From Tyzzerella sp. (GTDB lineage: Bacteria > Bacillota > Clostridia > Lachnospirales > Lachnospiraceae), in the NCBI GenBank assembly GCA_017465565.1, contig JAFTWA010000047.1, positions 1 to 64,000 on the forward strand: a stretch of DNA of 64,000 nucleotides. Reading direction: 5' to 3'. Shown in pieces: positions 18,906 to 28,634 of the stretch. Every line of letters begins with the position of its first letter. Position 1 is the stretch's first letter. The notes beneath the pieces are model-generated. The model searched no databases. It worked only from the letters and a program-made list of their open reading frames with translations, and was not told where the DNA came from. The position numbers and the translations under genes were made by a program.

Positions 18906-18979
18906 TCTATTCACACTCCGATTTTCAAGATAAAATCAGTATTTCCATCTTTTTCGGATGTATTCTAATAAGAGTCCTT

Positions 18980-20146
18980 TTATGCAAAATAATCTACTTG
19001 TTCCGAAATCTTTCCATTTCTCACATACACTCTCGGAATACGTTTTCCAAGGTCACAGATAAATTCATAATTGAATCTGCCTGACAAATCCCCTAAATCC
19101 TCAACCGTAATAGTTTCGTTTCCATCTTTTCCAATTAAGGTTACCTTATCGCCAAAGCTTACGCCCTCAATATGCGTAACATCAACCATGAACTGGTCCA
19201 TACACACGCGTCCGACAATTTGTGCCTTCCTTCCGCGAATCAGTACATATCCCACATTTGAAAGATTTCTTGGATATCCATCTGCATATCCAACCGGAAT
19301 GGTGGCGATTCGCATTTTCTCTTTTGAGACAAATGTACCACCATAGCTAATCGGTGTTCCTGCTTCAATATCCTTCACAAAGGCAACATGGCTTTTTAGC
19401 GCCAGTGCTGGTTTTAATCTCACGCTCTCCTTATTCACTTCTTCCGAAGGATATAGACCAAATGTGGAAATTCCAGCTCTCACTAAGTCAAAGTTTGCTT
19501 CTGGAACATCAATAATTGCTGCACTGTTGGCGCAATGCTCATATTTGAAAACCACATTTTTTTCTTTCAACTTATCACGCATCCAGATAAAATCTTTCAT
19601 TTGTTTTTCCGTAAATGACTTATCTGTTTCATCTGCCTTTGCAAAATGCGTAAAAATACCTTCTAATGATACATTTCGAAGCTCACTGATTCTGGCAATC
19701 GCTTCTGCCGAGCCTTCTGTAATATCAAATCCCAGACGCCCCATACCTGTATCTAGTTTGATATGCATGTAGGCTGTCATGCCTTCTCTTGCAGCCATTT
19801 GGGAAATTGCTTCTGCCATTTCTTCCGTGTATACATTCATGCGGATATCGTTCTTTAACATTGCCATATATTGATCTGGAAAAACACAGCCTAGAACCAG
19901 GATCGGCTTCTGGATTCCTTCACTACGAAGTACAATCGCTTCGTCCAGAGTTGCTACCGCAAATCCCCAGATGTATTCCACACTTTCCAGCATTTCTGCA
20001 ATCTGTACTGCACCATGACCATACCCATCCGCTTTAATGACTGCCATGATTTTCGTCCAAGGGTTCAGATTCTTTTTCATCCGCTCCACATTATATTCAA
20101 TTGCATCCAAATCAATTCTCGCATATACTCTGCTGTAAGTTTTCAC
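18980..20146 (-). CDS. alr: Alanine racemase
   Basis: The 388-residue PLP enzyme converts L- to D-alanine for peptidoglycan. The PLP lysine sits in MAVIKADGYGHG near residue 40, the second-domain tyrosine lies in GTPISYGGTF, and the CMDQFMVDVT motif is present. GTG at 20146 fits AGAGGTG six bases upstream. Only about 12 bases separate it from nnr, so it is in the same operon. Its length matches the family. Confidence 0.95.
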   Translation of the reverse strand: MKTYSRVYARIDLDAIEYNVERMKKNLNPWTKIMAVIKADGYGHGAVQIAEMLESVEYIWGFAVATLDEAIVLRSEGIQKPILVLGCVFPDQYMAMLKNDIRMNVYTEEMAEAISQMAAREGMTAYMHIKLDTGMGRLGFDITEGSAEAIARISELRNVSLEGIFTHFAKADETDKSFTEKQMKDFIWMRDKLKEKNVVFKYEHCANSAAIIDVPEANFDLVRAGISTFGLYPSEEVNKESVRLKPALALKSHVAFVKDIEAGTPISYGGTFVSKEKMRIATIPVGYADGYPRNLSNVGYVLIRGRKAQIVGRVCMDQFMVDVTHIEGVSFGDKVTLIGKDGNETITVEDLGDLSGRFNYEFICDLGKRIPRVYVRNGKISEQVDYFA

Positions 20147-20158
20147 TGATTTCACCTC

Positions 20159-21646
20159 TTAAATATGTTTTAAAACTGCACTAATGCAATCTAAAATATC
20201 GCTTGCAAGTACACTATAAACACCTTTTTTGTCTCTTGCCACATCGCCTGCATGGCCATGCAAATATACAGCAAGACTTGCAGCATCAAACTCCGTTAAT
20301 TTCTGAGCCAAAATCCCTGCAATCATACCTGTCAGAACATCACCCGAGCCGCCTTTTGCCATTGCAGCATTCCCTGACATGTTCAGACACATACTTTGGC
20401 CTGCTTTTGATACCAGGGTTCTTGCATCCTTCAGCACACAGGTAACCGGATATTCATCTGTAAACCCGCCAAGTAATTCTAATCTATTTTCTTTTAAGTC
20501 GTCCATCTTGCAAGAAAGGAGTCTTGTCATTTCTTTCATGTGTGGAGTTAAAATAGTCGGCATCGCCCTATCCTTCAACAACTCCATGTGCTTTGCCAGA
20601 ATATTAAGTCCATCTGCATCCACCACACATGGACAATCTGCATGGGCGAGTGTATACTTTACAAGTTCGTCTGCCAAATCATTCTGCCCCAGCCCACATC
20701 CGATTCCAATCACATCGGACCAGTCAAGAAGCTTCTGTAAATTTTCTTCATCAAACTTGTCGTAGGTTGTAATAATTGCCTCTGGCATGAGCTGCTGCAA
20801 TGCCACACGGTTTTCTTCGTGTGTATAAATCTGAACCAGCCCTGCACCTGTAATATACGCTGCCTTTGCACATAAATATGCAGCACCTGACATATCTTTA
20901 TTCCCCACAATGAGACCTACTTTGCCGTAGGTTCCCTTGTGTGAATTCGGCTGTCTTTTCGGATAAAGCTTTTTTAAATCGTTATATTCATGTGTAAAGA
21001 AGAGAGGTTCATCCGTTGGAACTGCGTCGTCATAGATGCCAATATCTGCAATCTCAATCTCCCCAGTATATTCATTGGCTGGTGGGAGTACTTCGCCGCT
21101 TTTTAGATATGCAATTGCGATTGTCATATCTGCACGAAAAGCGATTCCCATTACTTTCCCTGATGTATCGTGGAGACCTGATGGAATGTCAACGGCAATT
21201 TTTAGCCCTTTCATGCTATTCAGGGTCTTAATCACTTCGCGGTATTCACCTGCAATTTCTCTGGATAATCCAATGCCAAAAACCGCATCTACGATTATAT
21301 TATATTCTTTCTCCTTCAGATTCTTCACAACTGGAACCTGATAATGCTCACATATCTGTTTCTGCAGAAGATTCTCCTTGCTTCTGGAAGCTTCATCTCC
21401 AGCAAAATAAATGGAAACATCATATCCTTTTATGTGCAATAATCTTGCTACGGCATAGCCATCCCCACCATTATTTCCAGAGCCGCATACGACCAAAATA
21501 CTCTTTTCCCTGCATCTTTCCAGCTCGATGACTCTGACCACCTCAAGTGCCGCGCGCTCCATTAAAACTAACGCTGGAAGCCCTACCTTTTCTATTGTAT
21601 ATGCATCTGCCTTGCGCATTTGTTTTCCTGTAAGTAAATATCTCAT
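20159..21646 (-). CDS. nnr: Bifunctional NAD(P)H-hydrate epimerase/dehydratase
   Basis: The 495-residue protein fuses a YjeF_N epimerase domain (about 1-215; VCGSGNNGGDGYAVA, DAVFGIGLSR) to an ADP-dependent dehydratase domain (about 225-495; HKGTYGKVGLIVG, the NMSGNAAMAKGGSGDVLTG site and the HGHAGD end). It repairs hydrated NADH and NADPH. ATG at 21646 is chosen because GGAGG is six bases upstream and MRYLLTGKQM is the usual beginning; the frame runs 19 codons further upstream. It lies just downstream of rex, separated by a hairpin. Confidence 0.93.
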   Translation of the reverse strand: MRYLLTGKQMRKADAYTIEKVGLPALVLMERAALEVVRVIELERCREKSILVVCGSGNNGGDGYAVARLLHIKGYDVSIYFAGDEASRSKENLLQKQICEHYQVPVVKNLKEKEYNIIVDAVFGIGLSREIAGEYREVIKTLNSMKGLKIAVDIPSGLHDTSGKVMGIAFRADMTIAIAYLKSGEVLPPANEYTGEIEIADIGIYDDAVPTDEPLFFTHEYNDLKKLYPKRQPNSHKGTYGKVGLIVGNKDMSGAAYLCAKAAYITGAGLVQIYTHEENRVALQQLMPEAIITTYDKFDEENLQKLLDWSDVIGIGCGLGQNDLADELVKYTLAHADCPCVVDADGLNILAKHMELLKDRAMPTILTPHMKEMTRLLSCKMDDLKENRLELLGGFTDEYPVTCVLKDARTLVSKAGQSMCLNMSGNAAMAKGGSGDVLTGMIAGILAQKLTEFDAASLAVYLHGHAGDVARDKKGVYSVLASDILDCISAVLKHI

Positions 21647-21664
21647 AAAAATCCTCCATATTTT

Positions 21665-21710
21665 TAAAAAAACGTGTAAGAAAGTATATAAATACACTCT
21701 CACTACACGC
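21665..21710 (-). terminator. Terminator between rex and nnr
   Basis: On the minus strand GCGTGTA and TACACG (plus-strand arms 673-678 and 704-709 of this kilobase) close an imperfect hairpin followed by seven T's. It ends rex transcription, perhaps partly, upstream of nnr. Confidence 0.6.
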
Positions 21711-21720
21711 TTTTTACTAC

Positions 21721-22374
21721 TTATTCTTGTGAATGCTCTTCATCATAACGTCCAATTTTATATGAGAGCCTCATTAAACTTTCTGAAAGATGTACATTCT
21801 CTACAATTACATTCTCACCAAGTTTTAAATCGGTATGTGCGAAATTCCAGATTCCTTTGATTCCTGTCTCAGCAAGCTGTTCTGCAACCTCAATTGCTTT
21901 TGTTTTTGGAATCGTGAGTACCGCAATCTCAATATTGTTATCACGGATGAAGCTTTTCAGTTCGTCCATCATATGAATCTGAATACCACGGATTGTTACT
22001 CCTTCTAATCTAGGATTCACATCAAAGATACCTTTTAATTTAAAGCCGCTTCTCTCAAAAGATGCATAATTTGCGAGTGCCTGTCCTAAGTTACCAGCAC
22101 CAATAATAATAAAATTATGATCCACATCTAAACCAAGGATTTTACCAATTTCTGTGCGCAAATACTTCACATTGTAACCATATCCCTGCTGACCGAAGCC
22201 ACCAAAATTATTCAAATCCTGTCTGATCTGGGAAGCTGTAACATTCATTCTCTTACTCAAATCATTAGATGAAATCCTTTCAACTCCATTTGCTAATAAT
22301 TCTCCAAGATAACGATAATATCGTGGGAGTCTTCGAATGACTGCCTGTGAAATTTCTCTTTCTTCCACTTTCAT
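21721..22374 (-). CDS. rex: Redox-sensing transcriptional repressor Rex
   Basis: The 217-residue regulator has an N-terminal winged helix (RRLPRYYRYLGEL, SKRMNVTASQIRQDL) and a Rossmann domain with GAGNLGQALA (about residue 90) that senses the NADH/NAD ratio. Rex represses fermentation genes when NADH is low. The ATG at 22374 or nearby GTG codons are possible starts; AGGAAGGTG lies immediately upstream. It is divergent from the ABC-F gene, with a 130-bp AT-rich promoter region where no clear Rex palindrome was found. Confidence 0.93.
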   Translation of the reverse strand: MKVEEREISQAVIRRLPRYYRYLGELLANGVERISSNDLSKRMNVTASQIRQDLNNFGGFGQQGYGYNVKYLRTEIGKILGLDVDHNFIIIGAGNLGQALANYASFERSGFKLKGIFDVNPRLEGVTIRGIQIHMMDELKSFIRDNNIEIAVLTIPKTKAIEVAEQLAETGIKGIWNFAHTDLKLGENVIVENVHLSESLMRLSYKIGRYDEEHSQE

Positions 22375-22443
22375 CACCTTCCTACCTTTTATATAACACT
22401 GTTTTTATTATATAGAATTGTTTGTGCAAAGTCAAACTTTTCA

Positions 22444-22471
22444 TTGTGTTTTATTAAATTTTCGGTATAAT
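22444..22471 (+). promoter_or_regulatory. Promoter of the ABC-F gene
   Basis: TTGTGT (22444-22449) and TATAAT (22466-22471) are spaced by 16 bases, about 40 bases upstream of the ABC-F start codon at 22511, which has TAGGAGG before it. Confidence 0.55.
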
Positions 22472-22510
22472 TATATTGGTAAAAGTACAATTTACTTTAG
22501 GAGGTAAGGT

Positions 22511-24427
22511 ATGATTCTTGCATGCCACAATATTTCAAAAGCATTTGGCGACCAGGTAATTGTGAAATCTGGTTCCTTTCATATAGAAGACCGCGAAAAA
22601 GCAGCCCTGATTGGCTTAAACGGTGCTGGAAAATCAACCATTTTGAAAATGATTGTCAAAGAATTAGATGTTGACAGCGGTGAAATCATTTTGACCAAAG
22701 GGAAAACCATCGGATACCTCTCGCAGCATCAGGATTTATCCAGCGGAAATACCATTTTAGAAGAATTAAAAACTGCAAAAGCTGACATTATTGAGATGGA
22801 AAAACAGATTCGTACCATGGAATTGGAAATGAAACATTTACATGGAGAAGAATTGGAAAATCGTCTTCACTCTTATCATCTTCTGACAGAACGTTTTGAA
22901 CAGGCAAATGGCTATGCCTACCAAAGCGAATTGATTGGGGTTCTAAAAGGACTTGGCTTTAAAGAGGAAGAATTCTCCAAAGAAGTGGATACTCTCTCTG
23001 GTGGTCAGAAAACCCGCGTTGCACTAGGCAAGCTTCTTTTGACAAAGCCGGATATTCTGTTATTGGATGAGCCGACCAACCATCTGGATATGAATTCCAT
23101 CACATGGCTTGAAACCTATCTGCTGAATTATGACGGTGCTGTTTTAATCGTTTCCCATGACCGCTATTTCTTGAACCGTGTGGTTACAAAGGTCATCGAA
23201 ATCGAACATGGAAATATCATGATGTTCCATGGCAACTACACTGAATTTGCTGAAAAAAAGAAAATGATTCGCGAAGCAAAAATCAAGGAATACCTGAATC
23301 AGCAACAGGAAATCAAGTATCAAGAGGCAGTCATTGAAAAGCTCCGCTCCTTTAACCGTGAGAAATCCATCAAACGTGCAGAGAGCCGTGAGAAAATGCT
23401 TGAGAAAATGGAACTCGTAGAAAAGCCTATTGAAGACACAAAGGAACTCCATTTTTCATTAGAGCCATCTTGTACAAGCGGGAACGACGTTCTTTCCGTG
23501 GAAAATTTGAGTAAAGCATACGGCAGCCATCAATTATTTAAAAACATTTCTTTTGAAATCAAACGCGGTGAACATATTGCGGTTATTGGTGACAATGGAA
23601 CTGGAAAGACTACACTTCTTAAGATTTTAAACGAGGTGGTTCCTTCCGATACAGGTTCTTTTAGACTTGGTTCCAAAGTACAGATTGGGTATTACGATCA
23701 GGAGCATCACATATTACATATGGATAAAAATATATTTGATGAAATTTCAGATGATTATCCATCTCTCACTAACACGCAAATTCGTAACACGCTTGCTGCT
23801 TTCCTGTTTACAGGTGATGATGTTTATAAATTAATCAGTGATTTAAGTGGTGGAGAACGTGGTCGTGTTTCTTTAGCGAAACTGATGCTGTCAGAAGCCA
23901 ATTTCCTGATTCTCGATGAACCTACCAACCATTTAGATATTGCCTCAAAGGAAATCTTAGAAAAAGCCTTAAACGAATATACTGGAACGGTTCTCTACGT
24001 TTCCCATGACCGTTACTTTATCAACCAGACGGCTACCCGCATTATGGATTTAGTAAACGGAACATTTGTAAATTACATTGGAAACTATGATTATTATTTG
24101 GAGAAAAAAGAAGAACTGACAGCTGTTTATGCCGTTCCTTTTATGAACGCTTCTTCTGCTCCAGTCACAGCAGAATCCGAGACAAAGCTTGACTGGAAGG
24201 CACAGAAAGAAGCCCAGGCCAAGGAACGTAAACGTCAAAACGACTTGAAAAAGGTCGAAGAACGAATCAATGTACTCGAAGAAAGAGACAAAAAAATTGA
24301 TGAAGAGCTGAGCAAGCCTGAAACCTTCACAAACAGCGTGAAATGTCAGGAACTCTCAAAGGAGAAAGCTGATATTTTAAATGAACTGGAAGAACTCTAT
24401 GGGCAATGGGAGCTCTTAGCGGAATAA
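22511..24427 (+). CDS. ABC-F family ATPase (translation factor-like)
   Basis: The 638-residue protein contains two ABC cassettes and no membrane segment: Walker A GLNGAGKS at 35-42 and GDNGTGKT near 358, signature LSGGQKTR and LSGGERGR, and two LLDEPTNHLD-type Walker B motifs. A charged linker of the P-site tRNA-interaction type joins them, and a coiled-coil C-terminus (about 560-638) follows. Such proteins act on the ribosome; this one resembles the housekeeping YdiF group rather than antibiotic-resistance types. Its end overlaps the convergent small gene by about 12 bases. Confidence 0.93.
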   Translation: MILACHNISKAFGDQVIVKSGSFHIEDREKAALIGLNGAGKSTILKMIVKELDVDSGEIILTKGKTIGYLSQHQDLSSGNTILEELKTAKADIIEMEKQIRTMELEMKHLHGEELENRLHSYHLLTERFEQANGYAYQSELIGVLKGLGFKEEEFSKEVDTLSGGQKTRVALGKLLLTKPDILLLDEPTNHLDMNSITWLETYLLNYDGAVLIVSHDRYFLNRVVTKVIEIEHGNIMMFHGNYTEFAEKKKMIREAKIKEYLNQQQEIKYQEAVIEKLRSFNREKSIKRAESREKMLEKMELVEKPIEDTKELHFSLEPSCTSGNDVLSVENLSKAYGSHQLFKNISFEIKRGEHIAVIGDNGTGKTTLLKILNEVVPSDTGSFRLGSKVQIGYYDQEHHILHMDKNIFDEISDDYPSLTNTQIRNTLAAFLFTGDDVYKLISDLSGGERGRVSLAKLMLSEANFLILDEPTNHLDIASKEILEKALNEYTGTVLYVSHDRYFINQTATRIMDLVNGTFVNYIGNYDYYLEKKEELTAVYAVPFMNASSAPVTAESETKLDWKAQKEAQAKERKRQNDLKKVEERINVLEERDKKIDEELSKPETFTNSVKCQELSKEKADILNELEELYGQWELLAE

Positions 24428-24718
24428 ATCGAAATCAAATTGTTCCCTTTGAATTTCCTGGACTATGTATTGACTATCAATGGCTCCATAGCTTTCATTC
24501 TGATAATTTATAATACAAAATAATCCAAATATCAAAATTGAAATAATTAACCGCATAGTAAAAGTCCCTTTTGCATGCATCCTCTCTTCCTCACTTGCAT
24601 ATAAGGACAAATATGTAGATTGATATCTTGGATGGACTGCCGGCGGTGTATTTCTCTCGCTATAAGTCTTTCTTACATCCTGTAATAGTTTTAATCGTCT
24701 TCTTTCAACATCCGTCAT
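24416..24718 (-). CDS. Small single-pass membrane protein of unknown function
   Basis: I do not recognise this protein of about 100 residues. It starts MTDVERRRLKLLQDVRKTY, has a proline-rich stretch (ERNTPPAVHPRYQ), one hydrophobic segment (LIISILIFGLFCIINY) and an acidic tail, so an N-in single-pass topology with a short extracellular end is likely. The ATG at 24718 is preferred because GGGAG lies seven bases upstream; the longer frame to 24787 would read through the his-operon terminator. It overlaps the 3' end of the convergent ABC-F gene. Confidence 0.6.
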   Translation of the reverse strand: MTDVERRRLKLLQDVRKTYSERNTPPAVHPRYQSTYLSLYASEEERMHAKGTFTMRLIISILIFGLFCIINYQNESYGAIDSQYIVQEIQREQFDFDLFR

Positions 24719-24731
24719 ATCGGTTTCTCCC

Positions 24732-24769
24732 AAAAATAAGAGCATATATTTACTAAAATATATGCTCTT
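24732..24769 (-). terminator. Terminator of the his operon
   Basis: A 14-bp perfect stem (AAGAGCATATATTT at 24738-24751 with AAATATATGCTCTT at 24756-24769), a 4-nt loop and TATTTTT on the minus strand follow the hisIE stop by about 18 bases. Confidence 0.9.
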
Positions 24770-24787
24770 CCCTTTTATCTTATTCAA

Positions 24788-26074
24788 TTAACGGTCAGCA
24801 AGTTCTCCTGTAATATCCTCCCATGTCACGCCTCGTTCTACCATAAGAACCATTGCATGATAGAGGAAATCCGAGAGCTCGTATTTGATTTCTTCTGGAT
24901 TTGGATTCTTTGCTGCAATTACAAGCTCTGTCGCTTCTTCCCCAATCTTCTTAAGAATCTTATCAATTCCTTTATCAAAAAGATAATTTGTATAAGAGCC
25001 TTCTTTTGGATTATTTTTACGGTCCAGAATTTTCTCGTAAACACTTTCAAAAACCTGAAGCGGATTTGTTTCATCATAGTCAGTTCCTGCAAGCGGCTGA
25101 TAGAAACAGGTCGGAGAGCCCGTGTGACAGGCAGCGCCAATCTGATTTACTTTTGCTAAGATTGTATCCTTATCACAATCTATCGTCAGAGACTTCACGT
25201 ATTGATAATGGCCAGAGGTCTCACCCTTTACCCAGCGTTCTTTTCTGCTTCTGCTGTAATAAGTCATTTTTCCAGTTTTTAAGGTATGCTCAAATGCATC
25301 CTGATTCATATATGCCTGCATGAGCACTTCGCCAGTCTTATAATTCTGTACAATCACTGGAATTAATCCTTCTGCGTTTAATTTAAATTCAGAAAAATCC
25401 ATCTTACTTTCGAATGCAGTCATCTCAATATCTTCTCTTGCACAGGTTTCTTTAAAGACCGCCAAATCTAAATCCAACTGGCTGATAAACTTTCCTGACA
25501 CGCCCTTGATACCTGGGCATTTCAGAATTCTGAGAATTTCTGCCTCTTCCAATACATCGGTCAAAATAACCGTTGGCAGATTCGTAATGTCCATAACCGA
25601 ATTTAGGTCTGGTCTGTGCATAAAAACAATCTCACTGCTGTTTTCTTCAATTACATGCTGCTGTTTGAATAATGTGTCAAAATCATTCAGGGATACTGCT
25701 ACTTTTTCTTTACCAAAGCGTTTTGATACGGAATCGACTAATTCTATACCCGTAGACTTGGAGAGGTTGATAATCACCCTTTTTGCTCCAGCATACAAAA
25801 TTTTCTTTGCATCTTCCTGTCGTTTCACATTTCCACCTGCAATCATCGGAATACGGATTACACGGTTGATTTTTTTCATAATATCAATTGCTTTATCGTG
25901 CTCCTCATCCGTTTCAGATAAATCAAGCACTATCAGTTCGTCTGCACCGCCGTCACTGTATTTTTTTGCAAGTTCCACTACATTCTCTGATAATACTTCA
26001 CGATTATCAAACCATTTTACTGCTTTTCCCTGCTTGATAAAAATGCAAGGAATCAATCTCTTATAATTATTCAC
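24788..26074 (-). CDS. hisIE: HisIE with N-terminal HisF-like domain
   Basis: The 428-residue protein has three parts. Residues 1-220 resemble HisA/HisF ([38 protein letters not shown]). Residues about 230-330 are HisI, phosphoribosyl-AMP cyclohydrolase ([30 protein letters not shown]). Residues about 340-428 are HisE, phosphoribosyl-ATP pyrophosphatase ([22 protein letters not shown]). In the first part both HisF catalytic aspartates appear replaced, by F12 in PCIF and N130 in VSLN, so it is probably not an active cyclase. GTG at 26074 follows the hisB stop by two bases with AAGGGAG upstream; TTG at 26101 is less likely. Confidence 0.9.
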   Translation of the reverse strand: MNNYKRLIPCIFIKQGKAVKWFDNREVLSENVVELAKKYSDGGADELIVLDLSETDEEHDKAIDIMKKINRVIRIPMIAGGNVKRQEDAKKILYAGAKRVIINLSKSTGIELVDSVSKRFGKEKVAVSLNDFDTLFKQQHVIEENSSEIVFMHRPDLNSVMDITNLPTVILTDVLEEAEILRILKCPGIKGVSGKFISQLDLDLAVFKETCAREDIEMTAFESKMDFSEFKLNAEGLIPVIVQNYKTGEVLMQAYMNQDAFEHTLKTGKMTYYSRSRKERWVKGETSGHYQYVKSLTIDCDKDTILAKVNQIGAACHTGSPTCFYQPLAGTDYDETNPLQVFESVYEKILDRKNNPKEGSYTNYLFDKGIDKILKKIGEEATELVIAAKNPNPEEIKYELSDFLYHAMVLMVERGVTWEDITGELADR

Positions 26075-26076
26075 TC

Positions 26077-26667
26077 CTACAAACTCCCTTTCGTAGACCA
26101 AACGTCTTTCATCCGAGGTTCTTCCATCACTGCCATATCAAGGGCTTTACCAAATGCTTTGAATAAAGCTTCTGCCATGTGGTGATTATTTCCTCCGTCC
26201 ATAATTTTCAAGTGTAAATTCATTGCTGCACTGTAAGATACCGCATAAAAAAATTCGCGGAACATTTCTGTATCAAACTCTCCCAGCTTTTCTACTGTAA
26301 AATCAGCCTGGAAATTCAAATAAGGTCTTCCAGACAAATCAATGGCACAAAGGGCCAGTGTCTCATCCATTGGAAGAAGAAAGCTTCCATAGCGCTTGAT
26401 TCCCTTTTTTTCTCCCAACGCCTTTGCTATTGCCTGTCCAAGAACGATTCCGGTATCTTCAATTGTATGGTGGCAGTCAACCTGTAAATCCCCTGTTACC
26501 GACACCTCTAAATCAAATAAACCATGTCTTGCAAATCCATCCAGCATGTGGTCAAAATATCCGATTCCTGTGTGAATATCTGTCTTTCCACATCCATCCA
26601 GATTGATTGTAATTTTGATATTTGTTTCTTTTGTTTTTCTTTCACAAGCTGCAATTCTGTTTTCCAT
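26077..26667 (-). CDS. hisB: Imidazoleglycerol-phosphate dehydratase
   Basis: The 196-residue single-domain HisB carries [28 protein letters not shown] and the second manganese motif [17 protein letters not shown]. It converts imidazole glycerol phosphate to imidazole acetol phosphate. The ATG at 26667 is chosen because GAGGG is six bases upstream; an ATG two codons earlier is also possible, and the frame extends over the end of hisD. It lies between hisD and hisIE with minimal gaps. Confidence 0.95.
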   Translation of the reverse strand: MENRIAACERKTKETNIKITINLDGCGKTDIHTGIGYFDHMLDGFARHGLFDLEVSVTGDLQVDCHHTIEDTGIVLGQAIAKALGEKKGIKRYGSFLLPMDETLALCAIDLSGRPYLNFQADFTVEKLGEFDTEMFREFFYAVSYSAAMNLHLKIMDGGNNHHMAEALFKAFGKALDMAVMEEPRMKDVWSTKGSL

Positions 26668-26677
26668 ATCCATCCCT

Positions 26678-27970
26678 CTATTTCTCAAATCGTACCTTGA
26701 TTGAATTTGCATGGGCTGTTAGTCCTTCTGCCTCTGCAAAATATTCAATATCTTTATGAATCGCCTGAAGCGCCTCTTTTGAATATGCAATGATACTCGA
26801 TTTCTTAATAAAATCATCCACGCTGAGTGGTGAGAAAAATTTTGCAGTTCCATTTGTAGGCAATACGTGATTTGGCCCCGCAAAATAGTCACCAAGTGGT
26901 TCACTGCTGTATTCCCCAATGAAAATCGCTCCTGCATTTTTCACTTTCATCATCACATCATACGGATTCGCTGTCATGATTTCCAAATGTTCGGATGCAA
27001 TTTCATTTGCAATATCGATAGCTTCTCTCATGGTGTCAGCCACAAGAATATATCCATAATTGTCCAGAGACTTTCTCATAATCTCTGTTCTGGATAACGC
27101 TTCTACAAATATCTCTACCTGGTCAGAAACCTCTTTTGCAAGAGTTTCGCTTGTTGTAACCAAAATTGCCGATGCCAGTTCATCATGCTCTGCCTGCGAC
27201 AACAAATCCGCTGCCACATATCTTGGATTTGCCGTCTCATCAGCAATTACAAGAATCTCACTTGGTCCGGCAATGGAATCAATGCTCACATGTCCATAAA
27301 CCGCCTTCTTTGCAAGGGCCACATAAATGTTGCCTGGTCCTACAATCTTATCTACCTTTGGAATGCTTTCTGTTCCATAGGCAAGAGCTGCAATTGCCTG
27401 CGCTCCGCCAACCTTATAGATAGCATCCGCTCCAGCTTCCTTTGCTGCAACTAATGTGTTTGGATTCACCTTACCATCTTTTCCCGGTGGTGTTACCATG
27501 ATGATTTCTTCCACTCCTGCCACCTTCGCAGGAATAATGTTCATGAGTACTGAAGATGGATAAACTGCTTTTCCTCCTGGTACATACACTCCTACCTTCT
27601 GAAGGGCTGTCACCTTCTGCCCAAGCATCGTTCCATCCGGCTTACTGTCAAACCAGCTGTACTGTCTTTGTTTTTCATGATAAACTTCAATATTGTGTTT
27701 TGCCTTTTGAATAATTCCGATGAGGGAATCATCCACTTTACCGTATGCTTCCGCGATTTCTTCTTCTGTTACTTTGATGGTATCTGCTGTAATCTCTACA
27801 CCATCAAACTTCTTTGTATATGCAAAAAGCGCATCGTCTCCTTCTTTTTTTACTGTGTCTAAGATTAGTGCGACACGTTCTTCATACTCTGTATATTGAT
27901 TTGGACTGCGCTTCAGCAAATCTTCCAGAAGGTTCTTCTTGGTGTCTGTATTTAATTTCTGTATTCTCAT
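26678..27970 (-). CDS. hisD: Histidinol dehydrogenase
   Basis: The 430-residue zinc enzyme oxidises histidinol to histidine in two NAD-dependent steps. Family motifs include YVPGGKAVYPSSVLMN, GGAQAIAALAYGT, the GPGNIYVALAKK segment and SQAEHDELASAIL with the zinc-binding Gln and His. The length is normal. Its start follows the hisG stop by two bases and uses GGAGGG. Confidence 0.96.
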   Translation of the reverse strand: MRIQKLNTDTKKNLLEDLLKRSPNQYTEYEERVALILDTVKKEGDDALFAYTKKFDGVEITADTIKVTEEEIAEAYGKVDDSLIGIIQKAKHNIEVYHEKQRQYSWFDSKPDGTMLGQKVTALQKVGVYVPGGKAVYPSSVLMNIIPAKVAGVEEIIMVTPPGKDGKVNPNTLVAAKEAGADAIYKVGGAQAIAALAYGTESIPKVDKIVGPGNIYVALAKKAVYGHVSIDSIAGPSEILVIADETANPRYVAADLLSQAEHDELASAILVTTSETLAKEVSDQVEIFVEALSRTEIMRKSLDNYGYILVADTMREAIDIANEIASEHLEIMTANPYDVMMKVKNAGAIFIGEYSSEPLGDYFAGPNHVLPTNGTAKFFSPLSVDDFIKKSSIIAYSKEALQAIHKDIEYFAEAEGLTAHANSIKVRFEK

Positions 27971-27972
27971 AA

Positions 27973-28617
27973 TCAGCCCTCCTGTAAAATCGTTCTAAGT
28001 TTTGTAAGCAGCTCTTTAATACGCTCGTTTTCCATTCTCATACTTACTGGATTCACAATCATACGCGCTGAAAGCGGGCAAACATCCTCTAAGACCATGA
28101 GACCATTTTCTTTGAGTGTAGAGCCTGTCTCCACAATATCTACAATCACTTCTGAAAGTCCTACAAGCGGCGCAAGCTCAATAGAGCCATTTAATTTGAT
28201 AATCTCAACCGTCTGATGCTTTTTATTATAAAAATAATCCTTTGCAATATTCGGATATTTTGTCGCTACCCGAATCAGTTCACGGTGCTTTAATAATTCC
28301 TTTGCTGACTCCGGACCGCAGACACACATGCGGCATTTTCCAAAACGAAGGTCGCATACCTCATGCACCTTTCGCCCCTCCTCCAGAATCGTATCTTTTC
28401 CAACCACTCCTATATCAGCCGCACCATATTCCACATAAGTTGGCACATCCGGACCCTTTGCAAGGAAAAATTTCAACTTTAATTCTTCATTTACAAAGAT
28501 AAGCTTTCTGGAATCCTTGTCCAAGATTTCTTCACAAGAGATTCCGATTTCACTTAAAAGCTCCATCGTCTTTTTTGCAAGGCGGCCTTTTGTTAAAGCA
28601 AATGTCAAATATCTCAA
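27973..28617 (-). CDS. hisG: ATP phosphoribosyltransferase catalytic subunit (short form)
   Basis: The 214-residue HisG is the short form, lacking the C-terminal regulatory domain, and therefore needs HisZ, whose gene is directly upstream. Motifs include LTKGRLAKKTM, VEYGAADIGVVGKD and the phosphate-binding EVIVDIVETGSTLKENGL. It makes phosphoribosyl-ATP from ATP and PRPP, the first and feedback-inhibited step of the pathway. Translation starts at TTG, with AGGAGG eight bases upstream. Confidence 0.95.
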   Translation of the reverse strand: MRYLTFALTKGRLAKKTMELLSEIGISCEEILDKDSRKLIFVNEELKLKFFLAKGPDVPTYVEYGAADIGVVGKDTILEEGRKVHEVCDLRFGKCRMCVCGPESAKELLKHRELIRVATKYPNIAKDYFYNKKHQTVEIIKLNGSIELAPLVGLSEVIVDIVETGSTLKENGLMVLEDVCPLSARMIVNPVSMRMENERIKELLTKLRTILQEG

Positions 28618-28634
28618 ACTAATCTCCTCCTGCC

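Noticed and set aside
24719..24787. Longer N-terminus for the small membrane protein
   Set aside because: The extra codons are the his-operon terminator hairpin, and a good ribosome site lies before the ATG at 24718.
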